Numbered from the stretch's first letter, positions 28,398 through 38,169 are shown. The stretch: DNA of 64,000 nucleotides from an uncultured Dehalococcoidia bacterium (GCA_951812285.1 OX638292.1:864774-928773); one strand, 5' to 3'. Notes: generated by a model not told the origin, from the letters alone. A program made the numbers and translations.

Positions 28398-29198
28398 CTA
28401 CTCCTCATCCATCGGCTGCACCTTGCCGAGGAAGACCTCCGTCAGGATGTTGGTCTCCCGCACGTCGTCCGGTGTGCCTTCGAACACGACACGCCCGTTG
28501 TCGAGGATGTACGCCCGGTCCACGATGTCCAGTACGCCCTTAATGTTGTGCTCCACCACCATGATCATCGTGCCCAGCTGCTCGCTGATGAGAGAGACGT
28601 TGAAGAAGACGCTGGCGACGATGTTTGGCGCGAGCCCCAGCGTCGGCTCGTCGAGCAGCAGCACCTCGGGGTTGGCCATCAGGCCGCGGCCCAGCGCGAG
28701 CATCTGCTGCTGCCCGCCCGACATCTGGCTGGCGAGGTCCTTGCGCTTGTCGGCCAGCACCGGGAAGAGGTCCATCACCGTGTCCATGCGCCGCCGCCGC
28801 TCGACTTTGTCGCGCAGGTAGGGGCAGCCCATCTCGAGGTTTTCCTCGATGGTCAGGTGCGTGAAGAGCCGCCTGCCCTGCGGCACGAAGGAGATGCCAT
28901 GCTTGACGATCTCGTGGGTGGCTGTGGTCAGCGGCGCGTCGCGCCAGTACACGTGGCCCTCGGAGACGGGCGCGAGGCCCATGATCGCTTTGAGCACCGT
29001 CGACTTGCCGGCGCCGTTCGGGCCCATCACGGCGACCACCTCGCCCCTGCGGATGCCCAGTGACGCGTGCTCCAGCGCGACGACGGCGCCGTAATGCACG
29101 GAGACGCTCTCCATCTCCAGCATGTACGGCTCGGCCGCCGCGCCGTTCGTCGCCTCGGCTTGCTCCGGGTGTCGTTGTGCCTCGTGCTCTTCCGCCAT
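28398..29198 (-). CDS. livF: Branched-chain amino acid ABC transporter ATP-binding protein LivF
   Basis: 266 aa. Walker A GPNGAGKST near residue 59, signature MSGGQQQMLALGRGLM and Walker B VLLLDEPTLGLAP. The N-terminal 25 residues are a polar extension not usual for the family. Last gene of the livJHMGF cluster, 24 bases after livG. It drives uptake of branched-chain amino acids, or another HAAT-type substrate such as amides or urea. Confidence 0.93.
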   Translation of the reverse strand: MAEEHEAQRHPEQAEATNGAAAEPYMLEMESVSVHYGAVVALEHASLGIRRGEVVAVMGPNGAGKSTVLKAIMGLAPVSEGHVYWRDAPLTTATHEIVKHGISFVPQGRRLFTHLTIEENLEMGCPYLRDKVERRRRMDTVMDLFPVLADKRKDLASQMSGGQQQMLALGRGLMANPEVLLLDEPTLGLAPNIVASVFFNVSLISEQLGTMIMVVEHNIKGVLDIVDRAYILDNGRVVFEGTPDDVRETNILTEVFLGKVQPMDEE

Positions 29199-29222
29199 GT
29201 GTCTCCGTCGTGAGGGCCGCGG

Positions 29223-29984
29223 TTACGCGCCCAGGTACGCCTCGATGACCTCTTGCTTCGCGAGGACCTCGTCCACGTCGCCCTCGACGAGCAGCTCACC
29301 GCTGTCCATGACGATGAGATGGTCCGAGAGCTCGCGCACGATCTCCATGTTATGGGAGATGAAGAGGATGCTCTTCTCCCTCGCTCGCAGCTGCTTCAGG
29401 ATGTCCTTCACCCGCACCAGCATCTGCGGGAAGAGCCCGGCGAACGGCTCGTCGAAGAGGTAGATGTTGACGTCAAGCGCCATTGCCCGGGCCATCTCGA
29501 GCAGCTTCCGCTGACCGTAGGAGAGGTCCTCCGCCATTGCATCCCGCTTGTCCCACATGCCCACGTCGCGCAGCACCTGCTCCGCCCGCTGCCTGTGCTC
29601 CGACTTGCTCCGCTGAAAGAGCGATGGCCACAGCTTGCGCTCGGTCAGAACGACCATGATGTTGTCCATCACGCTGATCTGGTTGAAGAGGCGTACGTCC
29701 TGGAACGTCCGCGTGATGCCAAGGTCCGGCGTCTCGTACGGGTGCACCGTGCGCAGGCCGACGCCGTCGACGATGACCATGCCGCTGTCCATCGGCAGCA
29801 CGCCGCTCAGGATGTTGATGAGCGTCGACTTGCCGGAGCCGTTGGGGCCGATGACGCACGTGATCTGCCCCTTCGGAATCGAGATCGAGAGCCGGTGAAG
29901 CGCCTGCACGCCGCCGAAGTTCTTGCTCACGCCCACTGTGCCGAGGGCGTAGTGTTCTGCGTCTCGGGCCGGGACCTGTGTCAT
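29223..29984 (-). CDS. livG: Branched-chain amino acid ABC transporter ATP-binding protein LivG
   Basis: The start is ATG 29984 (MTQVPARDAEHYALG), which overlaps the livM stop as ATGA and so is translationally coupled; the longer open frame upstream lies inside livM and is not used. 253 aa with Walker A GPNGSGKST near residue 45, signature LSYGQRKLLEMARAM and Walker B YLFDEPFAGLFP, typical of LivG. Confidence 0.94.
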   Translation of the reverse strand: MTQVPARDAEHYALGTVGVSKNFGGVQALHRLSISIPKGQITCVIGPNGSGKSTLINILSGVLPMDSGMVIVDGVGLRTVHPYETPDLGITRTFQDVRLFNQISVMDNIMVVLTERKLWPSLFQRSKSEHRQRAEQVLRDVGMWDKRDAMAEDLSYGQRKLLEMARAMALDVNIYLFDEPFAGLFPQMLVRVKDILKQLRAREKSILFISHNMEIVRELSDHLIVMDSGELLVEGDVDEVLAKQEVIEAYLGA

Positions 29985-31027
29985 AGCCTGTACCTCCCCA
30001 GCAGCCCCTGCGGGCGGAAGAGCATGAGCAGCACCAGCATCACGCCCAGCACCACCTGCCGCGCCTGCCCCACGTACACGTCGGGCAGGAACGGAATGAA
30101 CCGCATGCCCTCCTCCAGGAGGACAAAGGTCATCGCGCCTAGCAGCGAGCCCCAGATGGTCGCCAGCCCGCCTAGGATGACGATGGACACCAGCAGGATC
30201 GACTCGAGGAGGATGAAGGAGTTGGGGTCGATGAAGGACGTCCAGCTCGAGAAGAGCCCACCCGCGACAGCCGCCATCATGGCGGAGATCACCCAGATGG
30301 CCAGCTTGTAGTGCGTCACCTGGTAGCCGAACACCGAGGCCGCCTGTTCGTCCTCGCGAATGGCGGTCAGCACGCGCCCGAACGACGACGTCACGATGAA
30401 CCAGGCCAATGCCGAGACGAGCGCCAGGCATACTAGAGCCATTACGAGGAACTCCAGCTCGCCGTCCAGCACGCGCGTGCCAATCACCGGCCTCGCGACG
30501 TCGTGGATGCCGAACGCGCCGCGGGTAATAGCCCGAGCGTTGAGGAAGAGGTTGAAGGAAATGATGGCGAATCCGAAGGAGACAAGCACGAAGACATCGT
30601 CGCGGAAGCGGTTGAACACGACGCCCACCACGAGCGCCGTCAGGCCCGCTAGCGCTATGCCGACAGGCAGCGCCGCGAAGAACGGCAGCTCATATGTTGG
30701 GATGCCCTCGGTCCGCAGCAGCGAGTAGTCGGTCTTCGAGGTGAGGATGGCCACGCTGTACGCGCCGATGCCGAAGAAGCCGATATGCGCGACGGAGAGC
30801 AGCCCGGTGAACCCGATGACGAGGTTCAGGCTCACCGCAAGGATTGCCCAGATAGCGAAGACTGTGCCGATTGTGATCGCGAAACCGACGCCCTGCCACA
30901 GCACGAACGCAATGACCCACACAAGCACGATGAGGTTCGCCCACAGCTCGACATTGCCGTTGGCGAGCCGCGGGATCAACCCGGGCCTGCGTCCCTCTTC
31001 GGTAGTCTCCGGCGTGTTCGTTGCCAT
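29981..31027 (-). CDS. livM: Branched-chain amino acid ABC transporter permease LivM
   Basis: 348 aa with about eight to ten hydrophobic segments. Family motifs are SLNLVIGFTGLLSVAHIGFF (about residue 68) and IREDEQAASVFGYQVTHYKL (about 230). It pairs with LivH as the transmembrane channel. Starts 4 bases after the livH stop. Confidence 0.94.
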   Translation of the reverse strand: MATNTPETTEEGRRPGLIPRLANGNVELWANLIVLVWVIAFVLWQGVGFAITIGTVFAIWAILAVSLNLVIGFTGLLSVAHIGFFGIGAYSVAILTSKTDYSLLRTEGIPTYELPFFAALPVGIALAGLTALVVGVVFNRFRDDVFVLVSFGFAIISFNLFLNARAITRGAFGIHDVARPVIGTRVLDGELEFLVMALVCLALVSALAWFIVTSSFGRVLTAIREDEQAASVFGYQVTHYKLAIWVISAMMAAVAGGLFSSWTSFIDPNSFILLESILLVSIVILGGLATIWGSLLGAMTFVLLEEGMRFIPFLPDVYVGQARQVVLGVMLVLLMLFRPQGLLGRYRL

Positions 31028-31031
31028 TCCG

Positions 31032-32390
31032 CTACTTTCTTGGCAGCAGGCCCTTGGGCCAGAACGAGAGGAAGAGGATGAGCACCACGAAGGAGATCAC
31101 GTCCTTCCACTCGCCCGCCAGGTCCCAGATGCCGAACTGTTCAACCATGCCCAGCGCGAAGCCGCCGACCAGCGCGCCGTACAGGTTGCCAATGCCCCCC
31201 ACGACGGACGCAATCCACCCCTTCAACAGGAGCAGCAGGCCCATCCGAGGCTGAATCGCAGTGTCGTGGCCGCTCAGGATGCCCGCCATCGCGGCGAAGA
31301 CCGCGCCGATGAAGAACACGATTGCGATGACCACTGTGGTGTTGATGCCGACCACCTTGGACACGTCCTCGTCGTCGCCGATGGCGCGCACGGAGCGCCC
31401 GAACGACGTCCGCTGCAGCAGCCACAGCAACCCGGCAAACCCCACCAGGGACACGCCGACGGTGAAGAAGTTGAAGCCCTTGATGTTGCCGCCGGCAATC
31501 TCCAGCGGCCGGCTGCCGAAGGCGTCGGGCAGCGGGCGCGGCGCGCTCTCGAACACGATGGTGATGGCCGCGCTGATCGCCAGCAGGATGCCCATGGACG
31601 CCACCAGCATGACCAGCGGCGAGCGGGCGCGCTGCCGAAGCGTGACGTACAGGCCCCGGTAGATCCCGAGTCCGACGCACCCGGCCAGCAGGCAGGACAC
31701 CGCCCAGCTCAGGTACAGCTTCGTCTCCGGCGTCCCCGCGATGAGCGCCGCCGCAACGACGGCCACGGCCATCCCGACGGCGGCGGAAACGTAGGCCGCA
31801 ACCCGGCCGCCCTCGTCGCCGGTGAGCCGCTGCAGCGCCTCGCGCACCCCAAGCGCAACAATGACACCGATTGCAAGCCCGGCCACGGGGCCGAAGAGAA
31901 GGTGGATGTTGTCGGTGTAGGTGAACACCAGCCCGGAGTAGACGCCCGCGGCCGCCCCGGCCGCCGCGACGATGCCGTACATGCCCCGCTGGCTGACGCG
32001 TCCGCGCAGGCGCGGCCAGAGGATCTCATAGAGCGCCCACGCCACAACGCCGGCGACCACTGCGGCGAAGAGGACGTTCACGACGGGGTTCTGCACCTGG
32101 TACAGGCCGCCAATCGCCTCCTTGGAGCGCAGGTAGAAGACGCTGTACGCGCCTATGGCGGCGGCGGCGCCGTAGTACAGGTCAAAGAACCAGACGGTGC
32201 TGTAGACGAGGGTGAACCCCATCGCGAGCAGCGCGTACACCGCGCCCACGGAGAGGCCGTTGAAAGCAAACTGGACGGACTGCGAGGGGGATTCCGTGAC
32301 CTTCCAAGCGAGGTATGCGACCACAAGGGTCGCCAAAGCGATGGCAAGGATGTTGCCCTGGCGGCTCCCGGACGCTATGAGGCGTCGCAC
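31032..32390 (-). CDS. livH: Branched-chain amino acid ABC transporter permease LivH, enlarged
   Basis: 452 aa, about 150 more than a normal LivH. The N-terminal part NGLSVGAVYALLAMGFTLVY and the C-terminal part with RSVRAIGDDEDVSKVVGINT are ordinary LivH. Between the second core segment (near residue 75) and VTLRQRARSPLVMLVASMGI (about 220) lies an extra hydrophobic region of roughly 130 residues with four or five predicted helices. GTG start; 84 bases separate it from livJ, with a strong hairpin between. Confidence 0.88.
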   Translation of the reverse strand: MRRLIASGSRQGNILAIALATLVVAYLAWKVTESPSQSVQFAFNGLSVGAVYALLAMGFTLVYSTVWFFDLYYGAAAAIGAYSVFYLRSKEAIGGLYQVQNPVVNVLFAAVVAGVVAWALYEILWPRLRGRVSQRGMYGIVAAAGAAAGVYSGLVFTYTDNIHLLFGPVAGLAIGVIVALGVREALQRLTGDEGGRVAAYVSAAVGMAVAVVAAALIAGTPETKLYLSWAVSCLLAGCVGLGIYRGLYVTLRQRARSPLVMLVASMGILLAISAAITIVFESAPRPLPDAFGSRPLEIAGGNIKGFNFFTVGVSLVGFAGLLWLLQRTSFGRSVRAIGDDEDVSKVVGINTTVVIAIVFFIGAVFAAMAGILSGHDTAIQPRMGLLLLLKGWIASVVGGIGNLYGALVGGFALGMVEQFGIWDLAGEWKDVISFVVLILFLSFWPKGLLPRK

Positions 32391-32422
32391 GTATCTACAC
32401 CCCGCGCTTCAGAATAAGAGCG

Positions 32423-32461
32423 GGGACGGAGACCGCCCAGGATTGCGGCAATCTCCGTCCC
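32423..32461 (-). terminator. Intercistronic stem-loop between livJ and livH
   Basis: GGGACGGAGA (32423-32432) pairs with TCTCCGTCCC (32452-32461), a perfect 10-bp stem, with an inner CCGC/GCGG stem. There is no U-run, so partial termination or mRNA stabilisation is more likely than full termination. It would give more binding protein than permease. Confidence 0.55.
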
Positions 32462-32473
32462 ACCCACTCAGTT

Positions 32474-33649
32474 CTAGATGATTGGCGCCGGGCCCAACAC
32501 CTTGTAACCCTGGTTGTCGTCGTTGCGCTCACTGACGGGCAGCACCTCGATCACGACGTTGGACAGACCCACAACCTCGCCCTTCTCGTCGAAGCTGTAG
32601 TTCTCGCCGATGGTGCCGCTCCAGGTGATGTCGTACAGGCAGTCGCGCATGCCGTCGGCGTCCTGGTCGTCCTTGGTCTGCTTGAGGCATTCGGCCGTGA
32701 TGTAAACGTCGTCATACGCCGAACCAAGGTACCACTGGAGCGTGACGTAGTCGTACTTTGAGCGGAAGTTGTTGACCACCTCGGTGGCCTTGGTGTTGTT
32801 GGGGTCGAGGTCCGTGATAATCGCCTTGACGCCGGTTGCAGCGTCCCCGGCGACTTCCAGCGCGGTGGTGCCCACGACCACGATGTCCCCGTAGATGGGC
32901 CCCTCGTACCCGAGCTCGCGGGCTTGCTTGACGATGGTGCCGCCGGTGAACTCGGCCTGCGCCGCGACCAGCAGGGCGTCCGCGTCGGTGGCCAGGAGCT
33001 TCGTGAGCTGGCTGCGGAAGTCGGTCGTGTCGGAGGGGAAGCTCTCCTCCGCCTCGACCGTGCCGCCGAGCTCCAGGAAGCGGTCCGTGGACGCGCTCCG
33101 CACGCCTTCCGCGTAGTCCGTCGATTCGGCGATGGAGGCGATGGAGCGTACCCCGTCATCCCACATCGTGTTGCCCATGTCGACGCCCAACTGCGCGTCG
33201 TTCAGGGACGTGCGGAAGATGTAGTCGCCAGCCTCCGCGATGTCCGGGTTCGTCGCGAGCCCGGAGAACATGATCACGCCGTCGGCCTCGGCCAATGGCG
33301 CGGCGCCGAGCATCGCTCCGCTGCAGGACGTGCCCAGGATGATCTTGATGTCATCCACGTCCGTCAGCTTGTTGTACGCGGTGATGGCGTCCTGTGCGTT
33401 GCACTTGGAGTCCTCAACCACCAGCTCCAGCATCTTGCCGTCGATGCCGCCCGCCGCGTTTATCTCGTCCACCGCCAGTTGCTTGGCCTGGTTGGACACG
33501 GTGCCGTACGTCTCGCCCGGGCCGGTAAGCGACTCCATCACGCCGATCCGGTACGTGTCGTCGTCATCCCCGTCACACGCGACGATCCCTATCACCATTA
33601 CAGGTAAGAGGACAAACAGGAGAATGGCTCTTGCAGAAAGTGCTCTCAT
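32474..33649 (-). CDS. livJ: Branched-chain amino acid ABC transporter binding lipoprotein (LivJ type)
   Basis: The start is ATG 33649 (MRALSARAIL) behind GAGGAGG; the frame upstream to 33709 lacks a ribosome site. The 391-aa product has a lipobox GIVAC near residue 25. The Peripla_BP_6 fold follows: YRIGVMESLTGPGETYG, AVDEINAAGGIDGKMLELVV, VDDIKIILGTSCSGAMLG and VIMFSGLATNP. It delivers the solute to LivHMGF encoded immediately downstream. Confidence 0.93.
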   Translation of the reverse strand: MRALSARAILLFVLLPVMVIGIVACDGDDDDTYRIGVMESLTGPGETYGTVSNQAKQLAVDEINAAGGIDGKMLELVVEDSKCNAQDAITAYNKLTDVDDIKIILGTSCSGAMLGAAPLAEADGVIMFSGLATNPDIAEAGDYIFRTSLNDAQLGVDMGNTMWDDGVRSIASIAESTDYAEGVRSASTDRFLELGGTVEAEESFPSDTTDFRSQLTKLLATDADALLVAAQAEFTGGTIVKQARELGYEGPIYGDIVVVGTTALEVAGDAATGVKAIITDLDPNNTKATEVVNNFRSKYDYVTLQWYLGSAYDDVYITAECLKQTKDDQDADGMRDCLYDITWSGTIGENYSFDEKGEVVGLSNVVIEVLPVSERNDDNQGYKVLGPAPII

Positions 33650-33700
33650 ATCGGCCTCCTCTTCCCACATCACTTGCACCTGGCCTTGCGGCCGTGCCCA

Positions 33701-33740
33701 ACCCCACATGGGGTGAAAACAGTATGCCCCTACATTGGGG
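33701..33740. promoter_or_regulatory. Two similar G/C-clamped dyads upstream of livJ
   Basis: ACCCC-ACAT-GGGGT (33701-33714) and CCCC-TACATT-GGGG (33727-33740) have centres 26 bases apart, 50-90 bases upstream of livJ in the divergent region. They could bind a dimeric regulator. The rest of the 33650-33993 gap has a T-rich stretch near 33868-33900 and no gene. Confidence 0.3.
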
Positions 33741-33993
33741 TTTCTTCAAGGCACGTGGTAAGAACATTACAGCGTCTACAATCAAGAATGAAAGCCTGGC
33801 GCGGATGGCAACAATGCCTCCGTGTGCTTTGTCGCTTCCTTTCGTGTCAATCTAGTCACTTGGTGTTATTCTTTTGTTACTCAGTCTTTAGCGTCTTTTT
33901 GCACAGAGTTTCCACGCATGGGTGACTTCGACTGCTTGGGACGCAGCTTGCACGGCTACGACATGAAATGCACGGGAGAGCGGGAGGAGTGGC

Positions 33994-34743
33994 GTGTTGA
34001 TGACGGCGAGGGGACGGGTGGTTGCGGGTCTGGCCCTGGCGGTGTTCCTCGCTGCTCTGACGCTCGCCTGCGGCGCCCCGGAGCCCGTGGTAATCGCCAC
34101 GGACGGCGAGTACCACCCCTTCAACTTCGTCAACGACGCTGGTGAAATCGACGGCCTTGAGCGCGAAATGGGCGACGAACTCTGCCGCCGTGCGGATCTC
34201 GAATGCGAGTGGGTCATCAACGAGTGGGACACCATGATCCCGCACCTGCGTGCCGAGGATTTTGACGCCATCGTCGCGGGAATGAGCATCACGGACGAGC
34301 GCGACGAGCGGATCGACTTCACCGAGCCCTATTACCCGCCAACGCCCTCGGTGTATCTGGCGAGGGCGGACGCCGGTGACGACGCCGTCCATGGCATTCT
34401 GGGCGCCCAGGCTGACACCATCCACTCCGACTACTTCCTGGACTCCGGGACCTTCTTCAAGACGTTCCGGGACGCGCAGGACCCGGTGGACGCCGTCCTG
34501 AACGGCGAAGTCGACGCTATCCTCGTCGACCACGCGTTCGCCGTGGAGAAGTTGACGGAATTCAGCGGGCAGCTCGCCATCGTCGGGCCGGAAGTGCCGC
34601 TGGACCGCGGCATCGGCATCGGCGTTCGCACGGACAGCGAGCTCAAGGCAAAGCTCGATGAGGCCATCGCGTCGATGAAGGCGGACGGCACGCTCAACGC
34701 CCTCATCCTCAAGTGGTTTGGCGAAGACGCGGCAACCTTCTAG
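33994..34743 (+). CDS. Amino-acid ABC transporter solute-binding lipoprotein, family 3
   Basis: 249 aa. Lipobox TLAC near residue 26, then the SBP_bac_3 fold: IATDGEYHPFNFVNDAGEID, FDAIVAGMSITDERDERIDF and the C-terminal DGTLNALILKWFG. It binds a polar or acidic amino acid outside the cell. GTG 33994, TTG 33997 and ATG 34000 are consecutive possible starts behind GGAGG. No permease or ATPase lies beside it, so it is an orphan binding protein. Confidence 0.9.
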   Translation: MLMTARGRVVAGLALAVFLAALTLACGAPEPVVIATDGEYHPFNFVNDAGEIDGLEREMGDELCRRADLECEWVINEWDTMIPHLRAEDFDAIVAGMSITDERDERIDFTEPYYPPTPSVYLARADAGDDAVHGILGAQADTIHSDYFLDSGTFFKTFRDAQDPVDAVLNGEVDAILVDHAFAVEKLTEFSGQLAIVGPEVPLDRGIGIGVRTDSELKAKLDEAIASMKADGTLNALILKWFGEDAATF

Positions 34744-34958
34744 GCCCGTTTGAGAAGGCCTGGCCACGGCGCTCCTAACCTCCCGCAATCCGCAGCCGTT
34801 ATTGTTCGGAAGCGACCGCAGCAATGACGCTGCCGGAGTAATTGTGTTACGCTAATTGGTGGAATATTTCACAATTTCCGCCAACTCCTTCCCACTCATT
34901 ACTGCCGCCCCCTTTACAGCAGGCCCTCCCTGCCGAGGGCAGAAGTGGAGTAACCCAC

Positions 34959-37900
34959 GTGACGTTCCTCACGGCCATCGCCTTGCGCCGCCCGACCGTT
35001 GCCATTCTCGCCATCATCATCATCCTCGCCGCCGGCATAACGGCCTACCGCTCCCTTCAGGTTGAGTTATTCCCTCAGATTGAGTTTCCCCTCGTGACGG
35101 TCTTTGCCACCTACCCCTCGGCGGACCCCGAGGCCGTCGTGCGTGACGTCACGGGGCCCATCGAGCGCGCAATCGCCGGCGCCGACGGCCTCGAGAACAT
35201 CCAGTCCAACTCCTCCGAGGGCCGCGCCGCCATCTTCGTGTCGTACCGCTACGGCACCGATATGGCGGCCGCCGAGACCCATGTGCAAAACGCCGTGAGC
35301 AGCCTGACCTTCCCCGCAGGCGTCGAAGATCCCCTCATCGGCCGCTTCAACCCGGAGGAGATCCCCGTAATCCAGTTCGGCGTCGTCTCCGACCGGCCGC
35401 TGCCGGAGGTCCAGGCCCTCGTCGAGGACCTCCTTGTCCCCGAGCTTGAGAAGATCGAAGGCGTCTTGACAGTCTCGTTGGATGGCGGCGTGGAGCGCCG
35501 GGTGGCTGTCTCGGCCGACTTGGCGAAGATGACCGCCAACGGCGTAACCCTCGACCAGGTGGCGACTGCCCTCCGAGAGAATAACGTCTCTCTCCCTGCT
35601 GGCCTCCTGTTCCAGGGCGGTCAGGCCGTTATCGCCAAGACCACCCACTCCCTCGACTCCGTCGACGACGTGCGCAACCTCGTCGTCGCCTCCAATGACG
35701 GCAGCCCGGTGCGCCTCTCCGACGTCGCGACGGTCTCCTTCGGCGAGGGCCGCCAGACAAGCTTCACGCGCGTCAACGGCCGGCCCGGCGTGGCCGTCTA
35801 CGTCACCAAGGAGGCCGAGGCCAACACCCTGGACGTGACGACCGTCGTCAACGAGGTCCTCGACGGCGACACTGGCCTCCCCGACGACGTTGAGATCATC
35901 ATCGTCAACGACCAGGGCCCGGATATTCAGCGGCAGATCGACAACCTCGTCCGCGAGGGCACGTTCGGCTTCCTGTTTGCGGTCTCCGTGGTCTTTGCCT
36001 TCATGCTGACCATCCGGCCGACGTTCATTCGCGGCCTGTTCACTACCATCCGCCCCACTGTGGTCATCGGCCTCTCCATCCCCCTCAGCGTGTTCACGGG
36101 CATATTGCTGATGTTCTGGCAGGACATGACCCTGAACTTTATGACCCTTGGCGGCCTAGCCATCTCGGTGGGCCGCGTCGTTGACGACTCCATCGTCGTG
36201 CTTGAGAACGTCTACCGCCACATCCAGGGCGGCCGGGAGCGTTGGCGCGCCGCCCTCGAGGCCACGGCCGAGGTGGGGCCCGCCATTTTCGCCTCGACGA
36301 TGACCACCGTCGTCGTCTTCGTCCCCCTCGCTTTCATCGAGGGCCTCGTGGGCGCCTTCTTCCTTCCCTTCGCGCTCACCGTGACCTTCGCCCTGCTGGC
36401 GTCGCTGCTCGTCGCGCTCACCGCCGTCCCGGTGCTTGGCGCGCTCTTGCTGCGGCCCGGTGACCTCCCCGATGCCGCCGGCGACGAGGGCGACATCCCC
36501 ATGCGGGAGACTGCCCTCCAGCGCCTCTACATTCGGATCCTTCGATGGGTGCTCGGCCACCGCGCCGTGACGCTTCTCGCCGCTGTCGTCATCACCCTCG
36601 GCAGCCTTGGCCTCCTCGCCGTTATCCCCGTCAACCTCTTCGGCGGCGGCGGCGACCGCTTCCTGCAGATCGAGCTCAGCCTCCCGCCCAGCGCCGACGT
36701 CCAGCAGACCATCGCGGAAACGGAGCAAATCGAGAACCGCCTCGTCGGTATTGCAGAGGTCTATAGCGCCAGCATCGGCGGGACGGACTTCGACTTCGGC
36801 ACCGGCCCGGCGGGCCTGCAGCAGGCCCGGTTCTTTGCCCTGCTTTCGGACGAGGCCCCCGAGGATATCTCAGAAACACTGAGGGAGGAGCTCGCCAAGC
36901 CCGGCCAGACCGTGCGTGTCTCCGAGGCATCAGCGGGACCGCCGGCCGGCGGCGTCGAGATTTTCGTGACTGGCCCGAACTACGACGATATCACCGAGGT
37001 CACCCGCGAGCTTGCGGACTCCATCGGCTCCATCGAGGGCATCGTCAACCTCGAGAGCAACGTGACGCAGGCGCGCCCGGAACTGGCCGTGCAGGTCGAC
37101 CCGGAGCGGGCGGCCAGCATCGGGCTGACGACGCAGCAGGTGGGCACGCAGCTGAACAAGTTCCTCATCGGCGAGCAGGTCACGTCCATCGACATTGATG
37201 GCGAGTCCGTTGACGTGTACCTCTCCGGCGACATCTTTGCCGCCGGAGGCTCCCAGGGCCTGGCGGCCCTTCAGATCGTCGGCCCCGGCGGTGCACTGTC
37301 CCTGATCGAGCTCGCGACACCCGAGCTCCGCGAGGGACCCGTGACCATCAGCCGGACGGACGGTCAGCGCTCCGCCAGCATCACCGCCGACATCGTCGCC
37401 GAGAACACGCAGGCCGTCGGCATCCTCGTTGACGAGAAGATCGACGCCATCGACCTGCCGCCGGGCGTCAACGTCCAGAGCGGCGGCGTATTCGCCGACA
37501 TCGCGGAGGGCTTCCAGGCCATCTTCATCTCCATGGGCGTGGGCATTGTGCTCGTCTACCTCGTCATGGTGGCCAGCCTGGGCAGCCTCAGGAACCCCTT
37601 CATCATCGTGCTGACCCTGCCCCTCGCCCTCGTCGGCGTCATGGCGTCGCTGGCCATCACGGACCGGGCGCTCGGGCTTGCGGCGATGATGGGCATCCTG
37701 CTGCTCATTGGCATCGTTGTCACCAACGCCATCGTGTTCATTTCCTTCGTCGAGCAGCAGCGGGCGCGCGGCCTCGGCGTCTACGACGCCCTCATTTCGG
37801 GTGCGCGCGTGCGGCTGCGCCCCATCCTCATGACGGCCATCACGACGAGCTTCGCGCTGCTGCCCCTCGCCGTCGAGTCCGAGGGCGGCGGCATCATCAG

Positions 37901-38084
37901 CGCCGAGCTCGCGACCGTCGTCATTGGCGGGCTGACCAGTTCGACAGCGCTGACGCTGCTGGTGCTCCCAATCATGTACATGCTCTTCAACGAAAGCATC
38001 CCGCGCCTCTTCGGCCGCATCATGCGCCGCGCGCCCTCAGCCCCAGCGGTTGCCGCGACGCCTGAGCCCGCCACTGACGGCTAG
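34959..38084 (+). CDS. RND-family efflux permease (HAE1/AcrB type)
   Basis: The start is GTG 34959 (VTFLTAIALRRP) 8 bases after GGAG; the open frame upstream to 34842 encodes a non-conserved leader. 1041 aa, the normal RND length: first helix at about residues 10-30, two large extracytoplasmic loops, and two groups of membrane helices. The helix-4 acidic pair Asp409-Asp410 (RVVDDSIVVLEN) is kept for proton coupling, while the helix-10 lysine is replaced (GIVVTNAIVF). No membrane fusion protein or TolC-like partner is adjacent. It exports lipophilic compounds or lipids. Confidence 0.93.
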   Translation: MTFLTAIALRRPTVAILAIIIILAAGITAYRSLQVELFPQIEFPLVTVFATYPSADPEAVVRDVTGPIERAIAGADGLENIQSNSSEGRAAIFVSYRYGTDMAAAETHVQNAVSSLTFPAGVEDPLIGRFNPEEIPVIQFGVVSDRPLPEVQALVEDLLVPELEKIEGVLTVSLDGGVERRVAVSADLAKMTANGVTLDQVATALRENNVSLPAGLLFQGGQAVIAKTTHSLDSVDDVRNLVVASNDGSPVRLSDVATVSFGEGRQTSFTRVNGRPGVAVYVTKEAEANTLDVTTVVNEVLDGDTGLPDDVEIIIVNDQGPDIQRQIDNLVREGTFGFLFAVSVVFAFMLTIRPTFIRGLFTTIRPTVVIGLSIPLSVFTGILLMFWQDMTLNFMTLGGLAISVGRVVDDSIVVLENVYRHIQGGRERWRAALEATAEVGPAIFASTMTTVVVFVPLAFIEGLVGAFFLPFALTVTFALLASLLVALTAVPVLGALLLRPGDLPDAAGDEGDIPMRETALQRLYIRILRWVLGHRAVTLLAAVVITLGSLGLLAVIPVNLFGGGGDRFLQIELSLPPSADVQQTIAETEQIENRLVGIAEVYSASIGGTDFDFGTGPAGLQQARFFALLSDEAPEDISETLREELAKPGQTVRVSEASAGPPAGGVEIFVTGPNYDDITEVTRELADSIGSIEGIVNLESNVTQARPELAVQVDPERAASIGLTTQQVGTQLNKFLIGEQVTSIDIDGESVDVYLSGDIFAAGGSQGLAALQIVGPGGALSLIELATPELREGPVTISRTDGQRSASITADIVAENTQAVGILVDEKIDAIDLPPGVNVQSGGVFADIAEGFQAIFISMGVGIVLVYLVMVASLGSLRNPFIIVLTLPLALVGVMASLAITDRALGLAAMMGILLLIGIVVTNAIVFISFVEQQRARGLGVYDALISGARVRLRPILMTAITTSFALLPLAVESEGGGIISAELATVVIGGLTSSTALTLLVLPIMYMLFNESIPRLFGRIMRRAPSAPAVAATPEPATDG

Positions 38085-38109
38085 GCCCAGGGATGTAGTT
38101 CATGAAGAG

Positions 38110-38143
38110 AAGGCCCCCGCCGTCAGCGGGGGCCTTCTTCGTT
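38110..38143. terminator. Bidirectional intrinsic terminator between the RND and MMPL genes
   Basis: AAGGCCCCCGC-CGTCA-GCGGGGGCCTT followed by CTTCGTTT. An 11-bp perfect stem between convergent genes. Confidence 0.9.
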
Positions 38144-38169
38144 TGCCGGTTGAAGACGCTGCGAGCGCC

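Noticed and set aside
30741..32417. 558-codon plus-strand ORF
   Set aside because: Antisense to livM and livH; Arg/His-rich without family resemblance.
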